Below, piece after piece: positions 9,972 to 18,263 of a DNA stretch of 64,000 nucleotides. The first letter of the stretch is position 1, and every line of letters begins with the position of its first letter. Source of the stretch: an uncultured Rhodopila sp. (GTDB taxonomy: Bacteria; Pseudomonadota; Alphaproteobacteria; Acetobacterales; Acetobacteraceae); assembly GCF_903915725.1 (NCBI RefSeq), contig NZ_CAIWTY010000037.1:1-64000 (forward strand). Reading direction: 5' to 3'. Under the pieces are notes generated by a model, which ran no database searches, was not told where the DNA came from, and was given only the letters and a program-made list of their open reading frames with translations. The translations under genes were made by a program, and so were the position numbers.

Positions 9972-10298
9972 ATGTCAACCAGTCGTCTAGTCAACCGAAA
10001 CGTCGTCGCCGAACGCGGGCGCACCAGCATGCGGCTGGAGCCCGAACTCTGGGATGCTCTGCAAGAAATCTGCGAGCGGGAATCGCAGGACATGAGCACC
10101 CTGGTGCGTCAGGTCGAAGCAACCGGCCACGAGGGCGGACGCACCAGTGCGATCCGCGTCTTTATTCTCAACTACTACCGCACGGCCACGACCGAAATCG
10201 GCCACGCCAGTGTGGGCCATGGTCCGATCCTGAAGTCCCGCCTGGCGGCGGAGCTGCCAACCTTCCGCTCCCTGGTTCCCGCCCACGCCGCCGTCTGA
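9972..10298 (+). CDS. Ribbon-helix-helix domain protein
   Basis: 108 residues starting at ATG 9972 behind a strong AGGAGG site. The N-terminal half has an RHH_4-type DNA-binding fold: RTSMRLEPELWDALQEICER, then MSTLVRQVE and RTSAIRVFILNYYRTAT. Homologues are small dimeric DNA-binding regulators widespread in alphaproteobacteria. No partner toxin gene is adjacent, so it may be a stand-alone regulator rather than an antitoxin. Convergent with ccmI. Confidence 0.8.
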   Translation: MSTSRLVNRNVVAERGRTSMRLEPELWDALQEICERESQDMSTLVRQVEATGHEGGRTSAIRVFILNYYRTATTEIGHASVGHGPILKSRLAAELPTFRSLVPAHAAV

Positions 10299-10305
10299 GA
10301 CAAGA

Positions 10306-10337
10306 CCGCAAGCGCCAACAGAATGATGGGCTTGCGG
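10306..10337. terminator. Inverted repeat between convergent genes, possible weak terminator
   Basis: Perfect 8-bp arms CCGCAAGC (10306-10313) and GCTTGCGG (10330-10337) separated by 16 bases, lying between the ribbon-helix-helix gene and the 3' end of ccmI. There is no T tract, so termination is only suggested by position. Confidence 0.35.
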
Positions 10338-10347
10338 CTTCCACCCG

Positions 10348-11736
10348 TTACCGCGGCGGCAGCGCATCCAGCGCGGATTGAACCAACTTCGCGTCCTCTC
10401 CGCCTGCCGGCAGCCTGGCCAGCAGGGTGTTCCAGTCGCGCCGCGCCTCGTCAAGATGCCCGTCCTGAGCGGCCGCGATGCCGAGATACCACAGCACCAT
10501 CGGCTCCTGCGGCGCGCTCGCCTGCGCCCGTTTCAGGTAGGTGATCGCCTGCGCCGGGATCTTCTCCGGCGGCTTGAGGTCCGTCAGCAGCGCCCGCGCC
10601 GCCTGCAACGGGATCGAGACGTCGTCCGGCTTGAGCGTGATCGCCTTGTCAAAGGCATCGGTGGCCTTGCCCGGTTCATGCAGCACCGCATAGGCCTGCC
10701 CCAGCCGCAGCCACCCCTCCAGGTTCCCCGGTTCGGCCTGCTGCTTTGCCGCGAGCTTCTCCACCATGCCGCGGATCATCGCGTCCCGCTGGTCCTGCGG
10801 CAGTGACGCCGCATCCGCCATCGCTTTGGCGTCCGGCCCGGGTGCCGCGGCTTCCGGCTGAGCCGGCGCCGTCCCCTTGGACAATTCCGGCACCGGAATC
10901 CCGGCCGCCTTCGCCGCCTCGGCAATGCGCTGGCCGACGGCGCTGCGGACCGATGAGTCCGACGGCATGTCGGCCAGCAGCGCCTGCCAGCCGTCGATCG
11001 CCTTCAGCGGCTCACCCGCCTGCGCGGCCGCCGTCGCCAGGTAAAACCGTGCCAAACCATTCCGGGGATCGGCTTTCAGCACCTGTTTGAACGCGTCCTC
11101 GGCCGCCGGAGTCACCGTTCCGCCCGCGCCCATCACCAGCATCTCGGCCCGGTCCGCCGCCACGTCAGGGCTTTTGTCGCCGAGGTCGATGGCGTGCTGA
11201 TAGGCCTCCGCCGATTTGTCCCACTGGTTCAGCATCGCCAGGCTGCGCCCATACAGCAGCCAACCCTCGGGATCGGACGGGTTCTGCCGCAGCTTGTCCT
11301 CCAGTTGGGCCGTCTCCTCCTGCAGCGTGGCATGCTCGCTGGCATCGGCATTCGCCGCAACCGCGGGCCTCGAGGCAAACGGCTCATCCGGAACGCCCGG
11401 CGCACCCAGCCACAGGTACCCGCCGACGGACCCGAAACCCACCACCACGAACACCAGGGCAGCGACAATCGGACTGCGCGACAATATTGACGGCCTCGCC
11501 GGGACCTGGTCCGACGCCAGCAGCCGGCGCTGAATCTCCAGCCGCGCGGCATCCGCGTCGGTTTGCGTCAGCAGCCCGCGGGCGATCTCCCGGTCGAGTT
11601 CGCCCAACTGATCGCGGTAGACCGCCTGGTCAAAGCTCGCGCGCGCCGGCACCGGCCGGGATCCCCGCAGCAGCGGCACGAGGATCGGCAGCACGGCCAG
11701 AAAGGCCAGCAACGCAAGCAGAAACGGAAGAATCAA
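10348..11736 (-). CDS. ccmI: Cytochrome c maturation protein CcmI (CycH), TPR chaperone
   Basis: 462 residues. Two membrane helices (about 4-22 and 93-113) bracket a cytoplasmic segment containing YRDQLGELDREIARGLLT. A long periplasmic part with TPR repeats follows (GWLLYGRSLAMLNQWDKSAE; GWLRLGQAYAVLHEPGKATD). CcmI holds apocytochrome c and delivers it to the CcmF/H haem ligation complex. Its start overlaps the ccmH stop by 4 bases. Intact last gene of a ccmF-G-H-I run. Confidence 0.93.
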   Translation of the reverse strand: MILPFLLALLAFLAVLPILVPLLRGSRPVPARASFDQAVYRDQLGELDREIARGLLTQTDADAARLEIQRRLLASDQVPARPSILSRSPIVAALVFVVVGFGSVGGYLWLGAPGVPDEPFASRPAVAANADASEHATLQEETAQLEDKLRQNPSDPEGWLLYGRSLAMLNQWDKSAEAYQHAIDLGDKSPDVAADRAEMLVMGAGGTVTPAAEDAFKQVLKADPRNGLARFYLATAAAQAGEPLKAIDGWQALLADMPSDSSVRSAVGQRIAEAAKAAGIPVPELSKGTAPAQPEAAAPGPDAKAMADAASLPQDQRDAMIRGMVEKLAAKQQAEPGNLEGWLRLGQAYAVLHEPGKATDAFDKAITLKPDDVSIPLQAARALLTDLKPPEKIPAQAITYLKRAQASAPQEPMVLWYLGIAAAQDGHLDEARRDWNTLLARLPAGGEDAKLVQSALDALPPR

Positions 11737-12197
11737 CCCTCATTATCCCTTAGCAATCCAGCCAGCCGCCGGCTTTCGTCCGGGCTGAGCGGTGTGGTCT
11801 CGTTCGGCGCCACCTGACGGCGATGCAGCCAGAGACCGGTTGCGGCCAACCCGAGCATAACCAGCGCCGGCGGCCCGAACCACAGAACATAGGTTGCCGG
11901 TTCGACCGGCGGCTTCAGCAGCACGAACGCGCCGTAGCGATTGACCACCGCCTGGATGGTCTGTGCATCGGTGTCCCCGGCCGTCAGCCGTTCGCGCACC
12001 AGAATACGGATGTCGTGCGCCAGATCGGCGCCGGATTCATCAATCGACTCATTCTGGCAGACCAGGCAGCGAAGTTCCCCGCTGATCGTCCGGGCACGCG
12101 CCTCCAGCGCGGGATCGGCCAGACGCTCCCGCGGTTCCACGCCCCGGGCCGGCAGCGCGCCGAGCAGCAGGACCATGCACAGAACAAACTTTCTCAT
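11733..12197 (-). CDS. ccmH: Cytochrome c maturation protein CcmH (CcmL-type)
   Basis: 154 residues: signal peptide, then the LRCLVCQNESIDES redox motif that reduces the apocytochrome CxxCH cysteines, the three-helix fold HDIRILVRERLTAG...RYGAFVLLKPP, and one C-terminal membrane helix (about 107-125). This is the short CcmH/CcmL form; the TPR part is the separate CcmI downstream. Overlaps of 4 bases occur at both ends with ccmG and ccmI, indicating translational coupling. Confidence 0.95.
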   Translation of the reverse strand: MRKFVLCMVLLLGALPARGVEPRERLADPALEARARTISGELRCLVCQNESIDESGADLAHDIRILVRERLTAGDTDAQTIQAVVNRYGAFVLLKPPVEPATYVLWFGPPALVMLGLAATGLWLHRRQVAPNETTPLSPDESRRLAGLLRDNEG

Positions 12198-12733
12198 GAC
12201 GACGGCTCAAGCTGCTTCAGCAGCGGCATGAGGTCTCGCTCCACCGCCTCGGCCGTCAGCGGGCCGACGAACCGCTTGCGGATGATTCCGTTCGCATCGA
12301 TCACATAGGTCTCAGGCACGCCATAGACTCCGAAATCCAGGCCCACCCGGCCATCCTGGTCCATCCCGACCTGCCGGAACGGGTCGCCGTAGGTGGCGAG
12401 CAGGCGGGCGGAATCGGCGGGTTTGTCCTTGTACGCGATGCCATACAGCGGCAAGTGATCCTGTTGTGACAGGCGCATCAGCAGCGGATGCTCGATCCGG
12501 CACGGCACGCACCAGGAGGCAAAGAAATTGACGATGACCGGATGGCCTTTCAGCCCGGCCAGCGACAGCTTGTTGTCGTCCCCGAGATCCGCCAGGTCGA
12601 AGCCCGGCGCCGGCTTTTCCAGCATCGCCGAGGGCAGCTCATGCGTGTCGTGACCCGGCCGCAGCGAGATCAGGAAGTAGCCCACCAGCACGAAAAACAA
12701 TGCCAGCGGCAGCAGATAGACAATGCGTTTCAT
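12194..12733 (-). CDS. ccmG: Periplasmic thioredoxin CcmG/DsbE
   Basis: 179 residues: one N-terminal membrane anchor (about 5-25) and a periplasmic thioredoxin fold with the redox centre ASWCVPCR and the GVYGVPETYVID cis-Pro loop characteristic of DsbE/CcmG. It keeps apocytochrome c or CcmH reduced for haem attachment. The gene lies 3 bases after ccmF. Confidence 0.95.
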   Translation of the reverse strand: MKRIVYLLPLALFFVLVGYFLISLRPGHDTHELPSAMLEKPAPGFDLADLGDDNKLSLAGLKGHPVIVNFFASWCVPCRIEHPLLMRLSQQDHLPLYGIAYKDKPADSARLLATYGDPFRQVGMDQDGRVGLDFGVYGVPETYVIDANGIIRKRFVGPLTAEAVERDLMPLLKQLEPSS

Positions 12734-12736
12734 GAT

Positions 12737-14725
12737 TTACTCGCCCGCCGCCGGAACCGCTTGCTGTGACCGCCGGCCGGCGCGCGCGGCGACACCCACC
12801 CGCCAACGCCGATCGCTCAGGCTGACCATGCCGCCGAATGCCATGATGACGCCGCCGAGCCAGATCCAGGGCACCAGCGGCTTCCAGTAGACCCGCACCG
12901 TCCAGTCGCCTTTGGTGTCCGCATCGCCCAGCGCCACATACAAATCCGCCAGCAGGTTGGTGCGGATCGCGGTCTCGCCGGTGGTCTGGTTCTGCAGTTG
13001 GAAGTAGCGCCGCTCCGGATGCATCACGGTGACCAGGCCGCCGCCGCTGGTGACCCGGATGGTCGCGTCGTCGGCGACATAGTTCGGGCCGGGCAGGCGA
13101 TCGACATGCTCCAGGGTGATCTCGTAGCCGGCGATATGGATCGCGCCGCCTGGTTTCAGGATCTCGATCGCCTCTTGCGCGAAGGGCGAGGCGGCGAAGC
13201 CGGCGACCGACACCGCCAGGCCGAGATGTGCCACCGACATGCCGTAGCTGGAGCGGGGCAGGTTGACCGCCCGCCGCCAACTATCCGCCAGCGGGATACG
13301 GAACAGGCGAACACGGTCCGCCAACTCGGTCAGCACCGCGGTGAACAGCCAGGCCGCCAGTCCAAGCCCGAGCACTGCCATGACCGGGCCGCCGTAGGTG
13401 AGATAGAAAGTCACCAGAAGGACCAGCGCCGTCGCGATGTAGGCGACCCAGAGCCGTTGCAGCGCGCCCAGCAGGTCGCCGCGCTTCCAGGCCAGCATCG
13501 GGCCGACACCGGCGGCGACGATCATCGGCACCATCATCGGCACGAAGCTGCGGTTGAAGAACGGGAACCCGACGGACAGCTTCGGGCCGCCCATGGCGTC
13601 GAGGAACAATGGATACAGCGTGCCGATGAACACCGTGGCGCAGCCGCAGGACAGCAGCAGGTTGTTCAGCACCAGCGACCCCTCGCGGGAAATCGGCGCG
13701 AACAGCCCGCCGCCCTGAAGGGAAGGTGCCCTGACGGCATATAGCGTCAGCGACCCGCCGATGGCGGTGACCAGCAGCAGCAGGATGAACATGCCGCGTT
13801 CCGGATCGGTTGCGAACGCATGCACCGATGTCAGCACGCCCGAGCGCACCAGGAACGTGCCGACAAGCGACAGTGAGAAGGTGATGATGGCCAGCAGGAT
13901 GGTCCAGGACTTCAGCGTGTCGCGCTTTTCCACCACAATGGATGAATGGATCAGCGCGGTGCCGACGAGCCACGGCATGAACGAGGCGTTCTCGACCGGA
14001 TCCCAGAACCACCAGCCGCCCCAGCCCAGAGTGTAGTAAGCCCACCACGATCCCATCGCGATGCCGATGGTCAGCGCGCACCAGGACGCCAGGGTCCAGG
14101 GCCGCACCCAGCGCGCCCAGGCGGCATCGACGCGGCCCTCGATCAGCGCGGCGACGGCGAAGGCGAAGGCGACGGAGAAGCCGACATAGCCGAGGTAGAG
14201 AAACGGCGGGTGGAAGGCCAGGCCGGGGTCTTGCAGCACCGGGTTCAGCCCCTGGCCGTTCGGCGCGGGCGGGAAGGTGCGCAGGAACGGGTTGGAGGTC
14301 AGCAGGATAAACAGCAGGAAGCCAACGGCGATCATGCCCTGCACCGCCAGCACGCGGGCGCGCAGGGCAGGGGGCAGGTTGCTGGAAAACAGCGCCACCG
14401 CGGCGGCACACAGCGACAGCATGAAGACCCACAGGAGCATCGAGCCCTCGTGGTTCCCCCAGACTCCGGTGATCTTGTACAGCAGCGGCTTGTCGGTGTG
14501 GCTGTTCTGGATGACGTTGATCACGGTGAAGTCGGACGTGACGTAGGCGTGCATCAGCGACAGCATCGCCAGCGCCGTCAGGCCGAACCCGATCAGCGCG
14601 CAGGACCGTCCGACCGCCATCCACCCGATATGCCGCCGCGATGCGCCGATAAGCGGGATGGTGGACTGGATGATTGCGACGAACAGCGCCAGGATCAGCG
14701 CGAAGTGGCCGAGTTCCGTGATCAT
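12737..14725 (-). CDS. ccmF: Haem lyase subunit CcmF
   Basis: 662 residues with many membrane helices and the WWD haem-handling domain (LGWGGWWFWDPVENASFMPW, about residues 233-252). It also has the VWGNHEGSMLLW motif and HPPFLYLGYVGF with conserved His ligands. CcmF reduces and ligates haem from holo-CcmE to apocytochrome c together with CcmH and CcmI. It is the first gene of ccmFGHI; ccmABCDE are not in the window. An inverted-repeat element and then hemA lie upstream. Confidence 0.96.
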   Translation of the reverse strand: MITELGHFALILALFVAIIQSTIPLIGASRRHIGWMAVGRSCALIGFGLTALAMLSLMHAYVTSDFTVINVIQNSHTDKPLLYKITGVWGNHEGSMLLWVFMLSLCAAAVALFSSNLPPALRARVLAVQGMIAVGFLLFILLTSNPFLRTFPPAPNGQGLNPVLQDPGLAFHPPFLYLGYVGFSVAFAFAVAALIEGRVDAAWARWVRPWTLASWCALTIGIAMGSWWAYYTLGWGGWWFWDPVENASFMPWLVGTALIHSSIVVEKRDTLKSWTILLAIITFSLSLVGTFLVRSGVLTSVHAFATDPERGMFILLLLVTAIGGSLTLYAVRAPSLQGGGLFAPISREGSLVLNNLLLSCGCATVFIGTLYPLFLDAMGGPKLSVGFPFFNRSFVPMMVPMIVAAGVGPMLAWKRGDLLGALQRLWVAYIATALVLLVTFYLTYGGPVMAVLGLGLAAWLFTAVLTELADRVRLFRIPLADSWRRAVNLPRSSYGMSVAHLGLAVSVAGFAASPFAQEAIEILKPGGAIHIAGYEITLEHVDRLPGPNYVADDATIRVTSGGGLVTVMHPERRYFQLQNQTTGETAIRTNLLADLYVALGDADTKGDWTVRVYWKPLVPWIWLGGVIMAFGGMVSLSDRRWRVGVAARAGRRSQQAVPAAGE

Positions 14726-14766
14726 GCGACGTTTGCCCTTGTGTCATGGCCGGGCGTGGCTCTCCA

Positions 14767-14860
14767 TGTGTCATGGCCGGGCTTGGCCCGGCCATCCACG
14801 ACTTGCGGTGCCGGTTGAGGTATAGTCGTGGATGGCCGGGCTGAACCCGGCCATGACACA
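14767..14860. repeat. Long imperfect palindrome (repeat copy 3) between hemA and ccmF
   Basis: Two 36-nt arms (14767-14802 and 14825-14860) are reverse complements except for three central bases. They are separated by a 22-nt spacer containing TGCGGTGCCGGTTG. Each arm is itself a small palindrome (GGCCGGGC...GCCCGGCC). In RNA it would form a stem of more than 30 bp. It lies downstream of hemA and upstream of ccmF (both minus strand) and belongs to the window's intergenic repeat family. Confidence 0.85.
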
Positions 14861-14900
14861 AGGAGCGACGGCCGCATCGGTATGCAACTCATGTGCACCC

Positions 14901-16118
14901 TCACGCCGCGCAGCGCCGCTCCTGCGGGATAATCCTGACCAACGCGTCCACCAGCTCCGTCATCATCGCGTCGGTATGCAGCGGCCCGGGGGTGAAGCGC
15001 AGGCGTTCTTCTCCACGCGGCACGGTCGGGTAGTTTATCGGCGTTGCATACATGCCGAACTCGTTCAGCAGACGCTGGCTCACTTCCGTGCAAAGCGCGG
15101 CCTCCCCGATATGCAGCGGCACGATATGGCTGACCGAATCGATCCGCGGCAGTCCGGCCTGGTCGAACCGGGCCTTCAGCGTCGCGGCGCGCTCGAACAG
15201 CGCAGCCCTGCGGGCGTGGTCCTGCCGCACATGCCGCACGCTGGCAAGAGCCGCCGCGGCGGTCATTGGCGGAATCGACGTGGTAAAGATGAATCCGGCT
15301 GCCGTGGAGCGAATGTAATCCACCACCTCGGCATCGCCGGTGATGTAGCCGCCATGGCAGCCGAAGGCTTTCGCCAGGGTGCCCTCGATGATGCTGAGGC
15401 GGTGGGCGACACCGTCGCGCTCCGATACGCCGGCACCGCTGGGGCCGTACATGCCGACGGCGTGGACTTCATCGAGATAGGTCATGGCACCGTACTTGTC
15501 CGCCAGGTCGCAGATCGCGCCGATGGGGGCGATGTCGGCATCCATCGAGTAAACGGATTCGAAGGCGATCAGCTTGGGCGCGGCTTCCGGTGCGGCGCGC
15601 AGCAGGGCTTCCAAATGGGCAAGGTCGTTGTGGCGGAAGATGCTGACCACCGCCCGGGTTCCCTTGATGCCGGCGATCATCGACGCATGGTTCTTGGCGT
15701 CGGAGAAACAGTGAAACGGCTGGTCCGGGCCGTTCGGCAGGCTGTTCAGAATGGTGGATAGCGCCGCCTGGTTCGAAACGAAGCCGGAGGTGAACAGCAG
15801 TCCCGCCTGCTTGCCATGCAACGACGCGAGTTCGGCTTCCAGGTCGTCATGCACCCAGCTCGTCCCGCTGATGTTGCGCGTGCCGCCGGCGCCGGCGCCC
15901 ATGGCGCGGGCCGCTTCGCACGCAGCGTTCACCACGACCGGGTGACCGCCCATGGCGATATAGTCGTTTGAAGACCAGACCAGCACGCGGGAGCCATCGC
16001 GGCGAAGGTAATAAGGGAAACTATCGGCCCGCTTCTGCAGCGGGATGAAATTTCTGTAACGTCCCTGGTCGCGGATAGAGTCGAGCGAGCGGCGGCAGTG
16101 GTCGTTAAACGCGTTCAT
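14901..16118 (-). CDS. hemA: 5-aminolevulinate synthase
   Basis: 405 residues; condenses glycine and succinyl-CoA to 5-aminolevulinate, the committed step of the Shemin (C4) haem pathway used by alphaproteobacteria. The PLP lysine is in [14 protein letters not shown]. Other motifs are [48 protein letters not shown] and [12 protein letters not shown]. Full length. An FNR/FixK-type box at 16176-16189 upstream suggests oxygen-responsive control, as known for hemA in purple bacteria. Shared need for haem links it to the downstream ccm genes. Confidence 0.96.
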   Translation of the reverse strand: MNAFNDHCRRSLDSIRDQGRYRNFIPLQKRADSFPYYLRRDGSRVLVWSSNDYIAMGGHPVVVNAACEAARAMGAGAGGTRNISGTSWVHDDLEAELASLHGKQAGLLFTSGFVSNQAALSTILNSLPNGPDQPFHCFSDAKNHASMIAGIKGTRAVVSIFRHNDLAHLEALLRAAPEAAPKLIAFESVYSMDADIAPIGAICDLADKYGAMTYLDEVHAVGMYGPSGAGVSERDGVAHRLSIIEGTLAKAFGCHGGYITGDAEVVDYIRSTAAGFIFTTSIPPMTAAAALASVRHVRQDHARRAALFERAATLKARFDQAGLPRIDSVSHIVPLHIGEAALCTEVSQRLLNEFGMYATPINYPTVPRGEERLRFTPGPLHTDAMMTELVDALVRIIPQERRCAA

Positions 16119-16175
16119 CAGTTAATCGTCCCCGTCTTAATGCCCCTTCTTCCCCCCATCGCTGACCCGGCACCC

Positions 16176-16189
16176 ATGATCTGGATCAA
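16176..16189. promoter_or_regulatory. FNR/FixK-type box upstream of hemA
   Basis: ATGATCTGGATCAA differs from the consensus TTGAT-N4-ATCAA at one base. Its centre is about 65 bp upstream of the hemA start, with DUF2889 145 bp away in the other direction. FnrL control of hemA is established in Rhodobacter; application here is by analogy. Confidence 0.65.
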
Positions 16190-16333
16190 CCTGAGCCCCG
16201 CACTGATCACGAAAATGCGCCCGCCATGCGGATCGTCAACCGCGCTTGGCGCGGGTCGACGCGGCGCTTGGCAAACGGCTCGGCGCCTGCGATAGGGAAA
16301 TGTTGCATCGCACTATGTCATTGAGGAAACGCT

Positions 16334-16966
16334 ATGCCATTGAGCCAGCCCGCCGCGCGCGAGCACCTGCATACGCGGGCAATCGAAATCAACGGATACC
16401 GGCGGGCTGACGGCCTGTTCGACATCGAGGCCCATCTGACCGACCGCAAATCCTATGGCATGGCCAATGTCGACCGCGGCTACATCGAAGCCGGCGAGCT
16501 GCTGCACGATCTGTGGATGCGACTGACCGTGGATGAGCACCTGCATATCACGGCGGTGGAGGCGGTCAGCGACGAGACCCCCTATAAGCTGTGTCCCGCC
16601 GCGGCGCCGAATTTCGCACGGCTGACCGGGTTGCAGATCAAGGGCGGCTTCCTGCGGGAGGCGACCCGTCTCGTCGGCGGAACGGTGGGCTGCACTCACT
16701 TGCGGGAACTGCTGCAGCAGATGGCAACGACGGCCTATCAGACGGTCAATCCGTCCAGGGTTCGCCGGGAGATGGCGGCCGAGGGGAAAGCCGGCGAACA
16801 GCACGGCAGCGACGCGTTCGACAAGCGCATCACCGAGAAATGGGGCGGTGTCAGCAAGATCCTGAATACCTGCCTGGCCTATGACGAGAAAGGTCCGCTG
16901 GTGCAACGGCGCTGGCCGAACCTGTATATCGGGCCCGACCGCATGCCGGAGACGGCAGCGGAATAG
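16334..16966 (+). CDS. DUF2889 family protein
   Basis: 210 residues with DUF2889 hallmarks: REHLHTRAIEINGYRRADGL, FDIEAHLTDRKSYG, YIEAGELLHDLWMRLTVDE, VGGTVGCTHLRELLQQMATT, then a ~60-residue charged tail. The family is common in proteobacteria and has no established function; a Cys/His pair (GCTHL) is conserved. It is divergent from hemA across a 215-bp region with an FNR-like box, so shared control is possible but unproven. Convergent with the kinase gene, 15 bp away. Confidence 0.8.
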   Translation: MPLSQPAAREHLHTRAIEINGYRRADGLFDIEAHLTDRKSYGMANVDRGYIEAGELLHDLWMRLTVDEHLHITAVEAVSDETPYKLCPAAAPNFARLTGLQIKGGFLREATRLVGGTVGCTHLRELLQQMATTAYQTVNPSRVRREMAAEGKAGEQHGSDAFDKRITEKWGGVSKILNTCLAYDEKGPLVQRRWPNLYIGPDRMPETAAE

Positions 16967-16981
16967 ATCCGCCGCCGCGCG

Positions 16982-18256
16982 CTAGAAGGCAATGCGGTCC
17001 AGGTTGATCGGTGGCACAGGGGATGCTCCCGCGCCCGCAACAGCGGTCGTTTCAGGCGTTTCGCTGCTCGGGACCGCGAGCGGAAGAAACAGGATGACGC
17101 TGGTTCCCTTGCCCAAGCCGCTTTGAATTGTTGCATGGCCGCCCGCCTGCCGGGCGAAACCATAAGTCTGGCTGAGACCCAGGCCGCCGCCTTCGCCCAA
17201 CGCCTTCGTGGTAAAGAACGGTTCGAATGCCCGGGCCAGCACGTCTTCCGTCATGCCGTGCCCGGTGTCGCTGACCGCGATCCGGATGTAATCGCCTGCG
17301 GCAAGGTTGTCGTCCGCGCCCTGTTCGACCCGGACCGTGCCGGTTTCAACCGAAAGCGTTCCACCCGATGGCATCGCCTTGCGCGCGTTCAAGGCGAGAT
17401 TGAGCATCACCCGCAGGATTTCCTCCCGGTCGAGGAAGCAGACAGCGCGCTGCGCCTGAAGCCGGAAATCCACGCCGATCATCGGGCCGACCGCGGTTCG
17501 GACGATCTGGCCGCATTGCATCAGAACGTCGTTCACATTGAGATGTTCCGGCCGCACCATCTGGCGGCCGCCAAATGTCAGCAATTGCCGCGTCAATTCC
17601 GCGCCGCGAGCCGCTGCAGCCAGGGCCGCCGTTACAAGTCTGGCATGCCCATCATCATCGATCCGCGCCTCCAGCAGCGACAGATTGCCGACAATGACCG
17701 TCAGCAGGTTGTTGAAATCATGTGCGATACCGCCGGTGAGCTGGCCGATGGCCTTCAGCCGATGCGCCCGCTCCAGCGTCTCCTCCGCCTTCTGGCGCCG
17801 CTCGATCTGCACGTGCAGCTCCGCGGTGCGTGCCGCGACAAGCTGGTCGAGCCGCTGCTCGTTCTCGCGCGCCATCATGTCCACCGCCCGGCCGGCGAGG
17901 GCCATCTGAATGGTGGCGTGCAATTCGCGCTCGGAAAACGGCTTTACCAGAAACCCCGACGGTTTCGTTGCGCGGGCGCGTTCCAGCGTGGCATCCTCGG
18001 CGTGGGCGGTCAGATAGATCACCGGCACCAGAAGGTCCGGCGAAATGCGCGCTGTCGTTTCGATCCCGTCAGTCGGGCCTTCGATACGGATGTCCATCAG
18101 GACCACGTCCGGCCGCTGCGCTTCGATCTGCCGCAAGGCCTCATCGCCCGACGCTGCGACCGCGGCGACCGTGTACCCGAGTTTTGCCAGTTGGCGCCGG
18201 AGATTGAGTACGACGATACGCTCGTCTTCGACCAACAGCACACGCGAGGAGTTCAT
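16982..18256 (-). CDS. Hybrid histidine kinase with N-terminal receiver domain
   Basis: 424 residues. Receiver domain (about 5-120): acidic EDE at 10-12, phosphoacceptor Asp55 in VVLMDIRIEG, switch residues YLTAHAED and KPF. A coiled-coil linker follows (about 128-165), then a HisKA helix with His179 in GQLTGGIAHDFNNLL and an HATPase domain (N box NLALNARKAMP, G1 DTGHGM, F box FEPFFTTK, G2 GEGGGLGL). It lacks a sensor and membrane segments, so it probably takes phosphate or signal from the PAS kinase encoded 7 bases upstream. No output regulator is adjacent. Confidence 0.9.
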   Translation of the reverse strand: MNSSRVLLVEDERIVVLNLRRQLAKLGYTVAAVAASGDEALRQIEAQRPDVVLMDIRIEGPTDGIETTARISPDLLVPVIYLTAHAEDATLERARATKPSGFLVKPFSERELHATIQMALAGRAVDMMARENEQRLDQLVAARTAELHVQIERRQKAEETLERAHRLKAIGQLTGGIAHDFNNLLTVIVGNLSLLEARIDDDGHARLVTAALAAAARGAELTRQLLTFGGRQMVRPEHLNVNDVLMQCGQIVRTAVGPMIGVDFRLQAQRAVCFLDREEILRVMLNLALNARKAMPSGGTLSVETGTVRVEQGADDNLAAGDYIRIAVSDTGHGMTEDVLARAFEPFFTTKALGEGGGLGLSQTYGFARQAGGHATIQSGLGKGTSVILFLPLAVPSSETPETTAVAGAGASPVPPINLDRIAF

Positions 18257-18263
18257 GGTCCGG

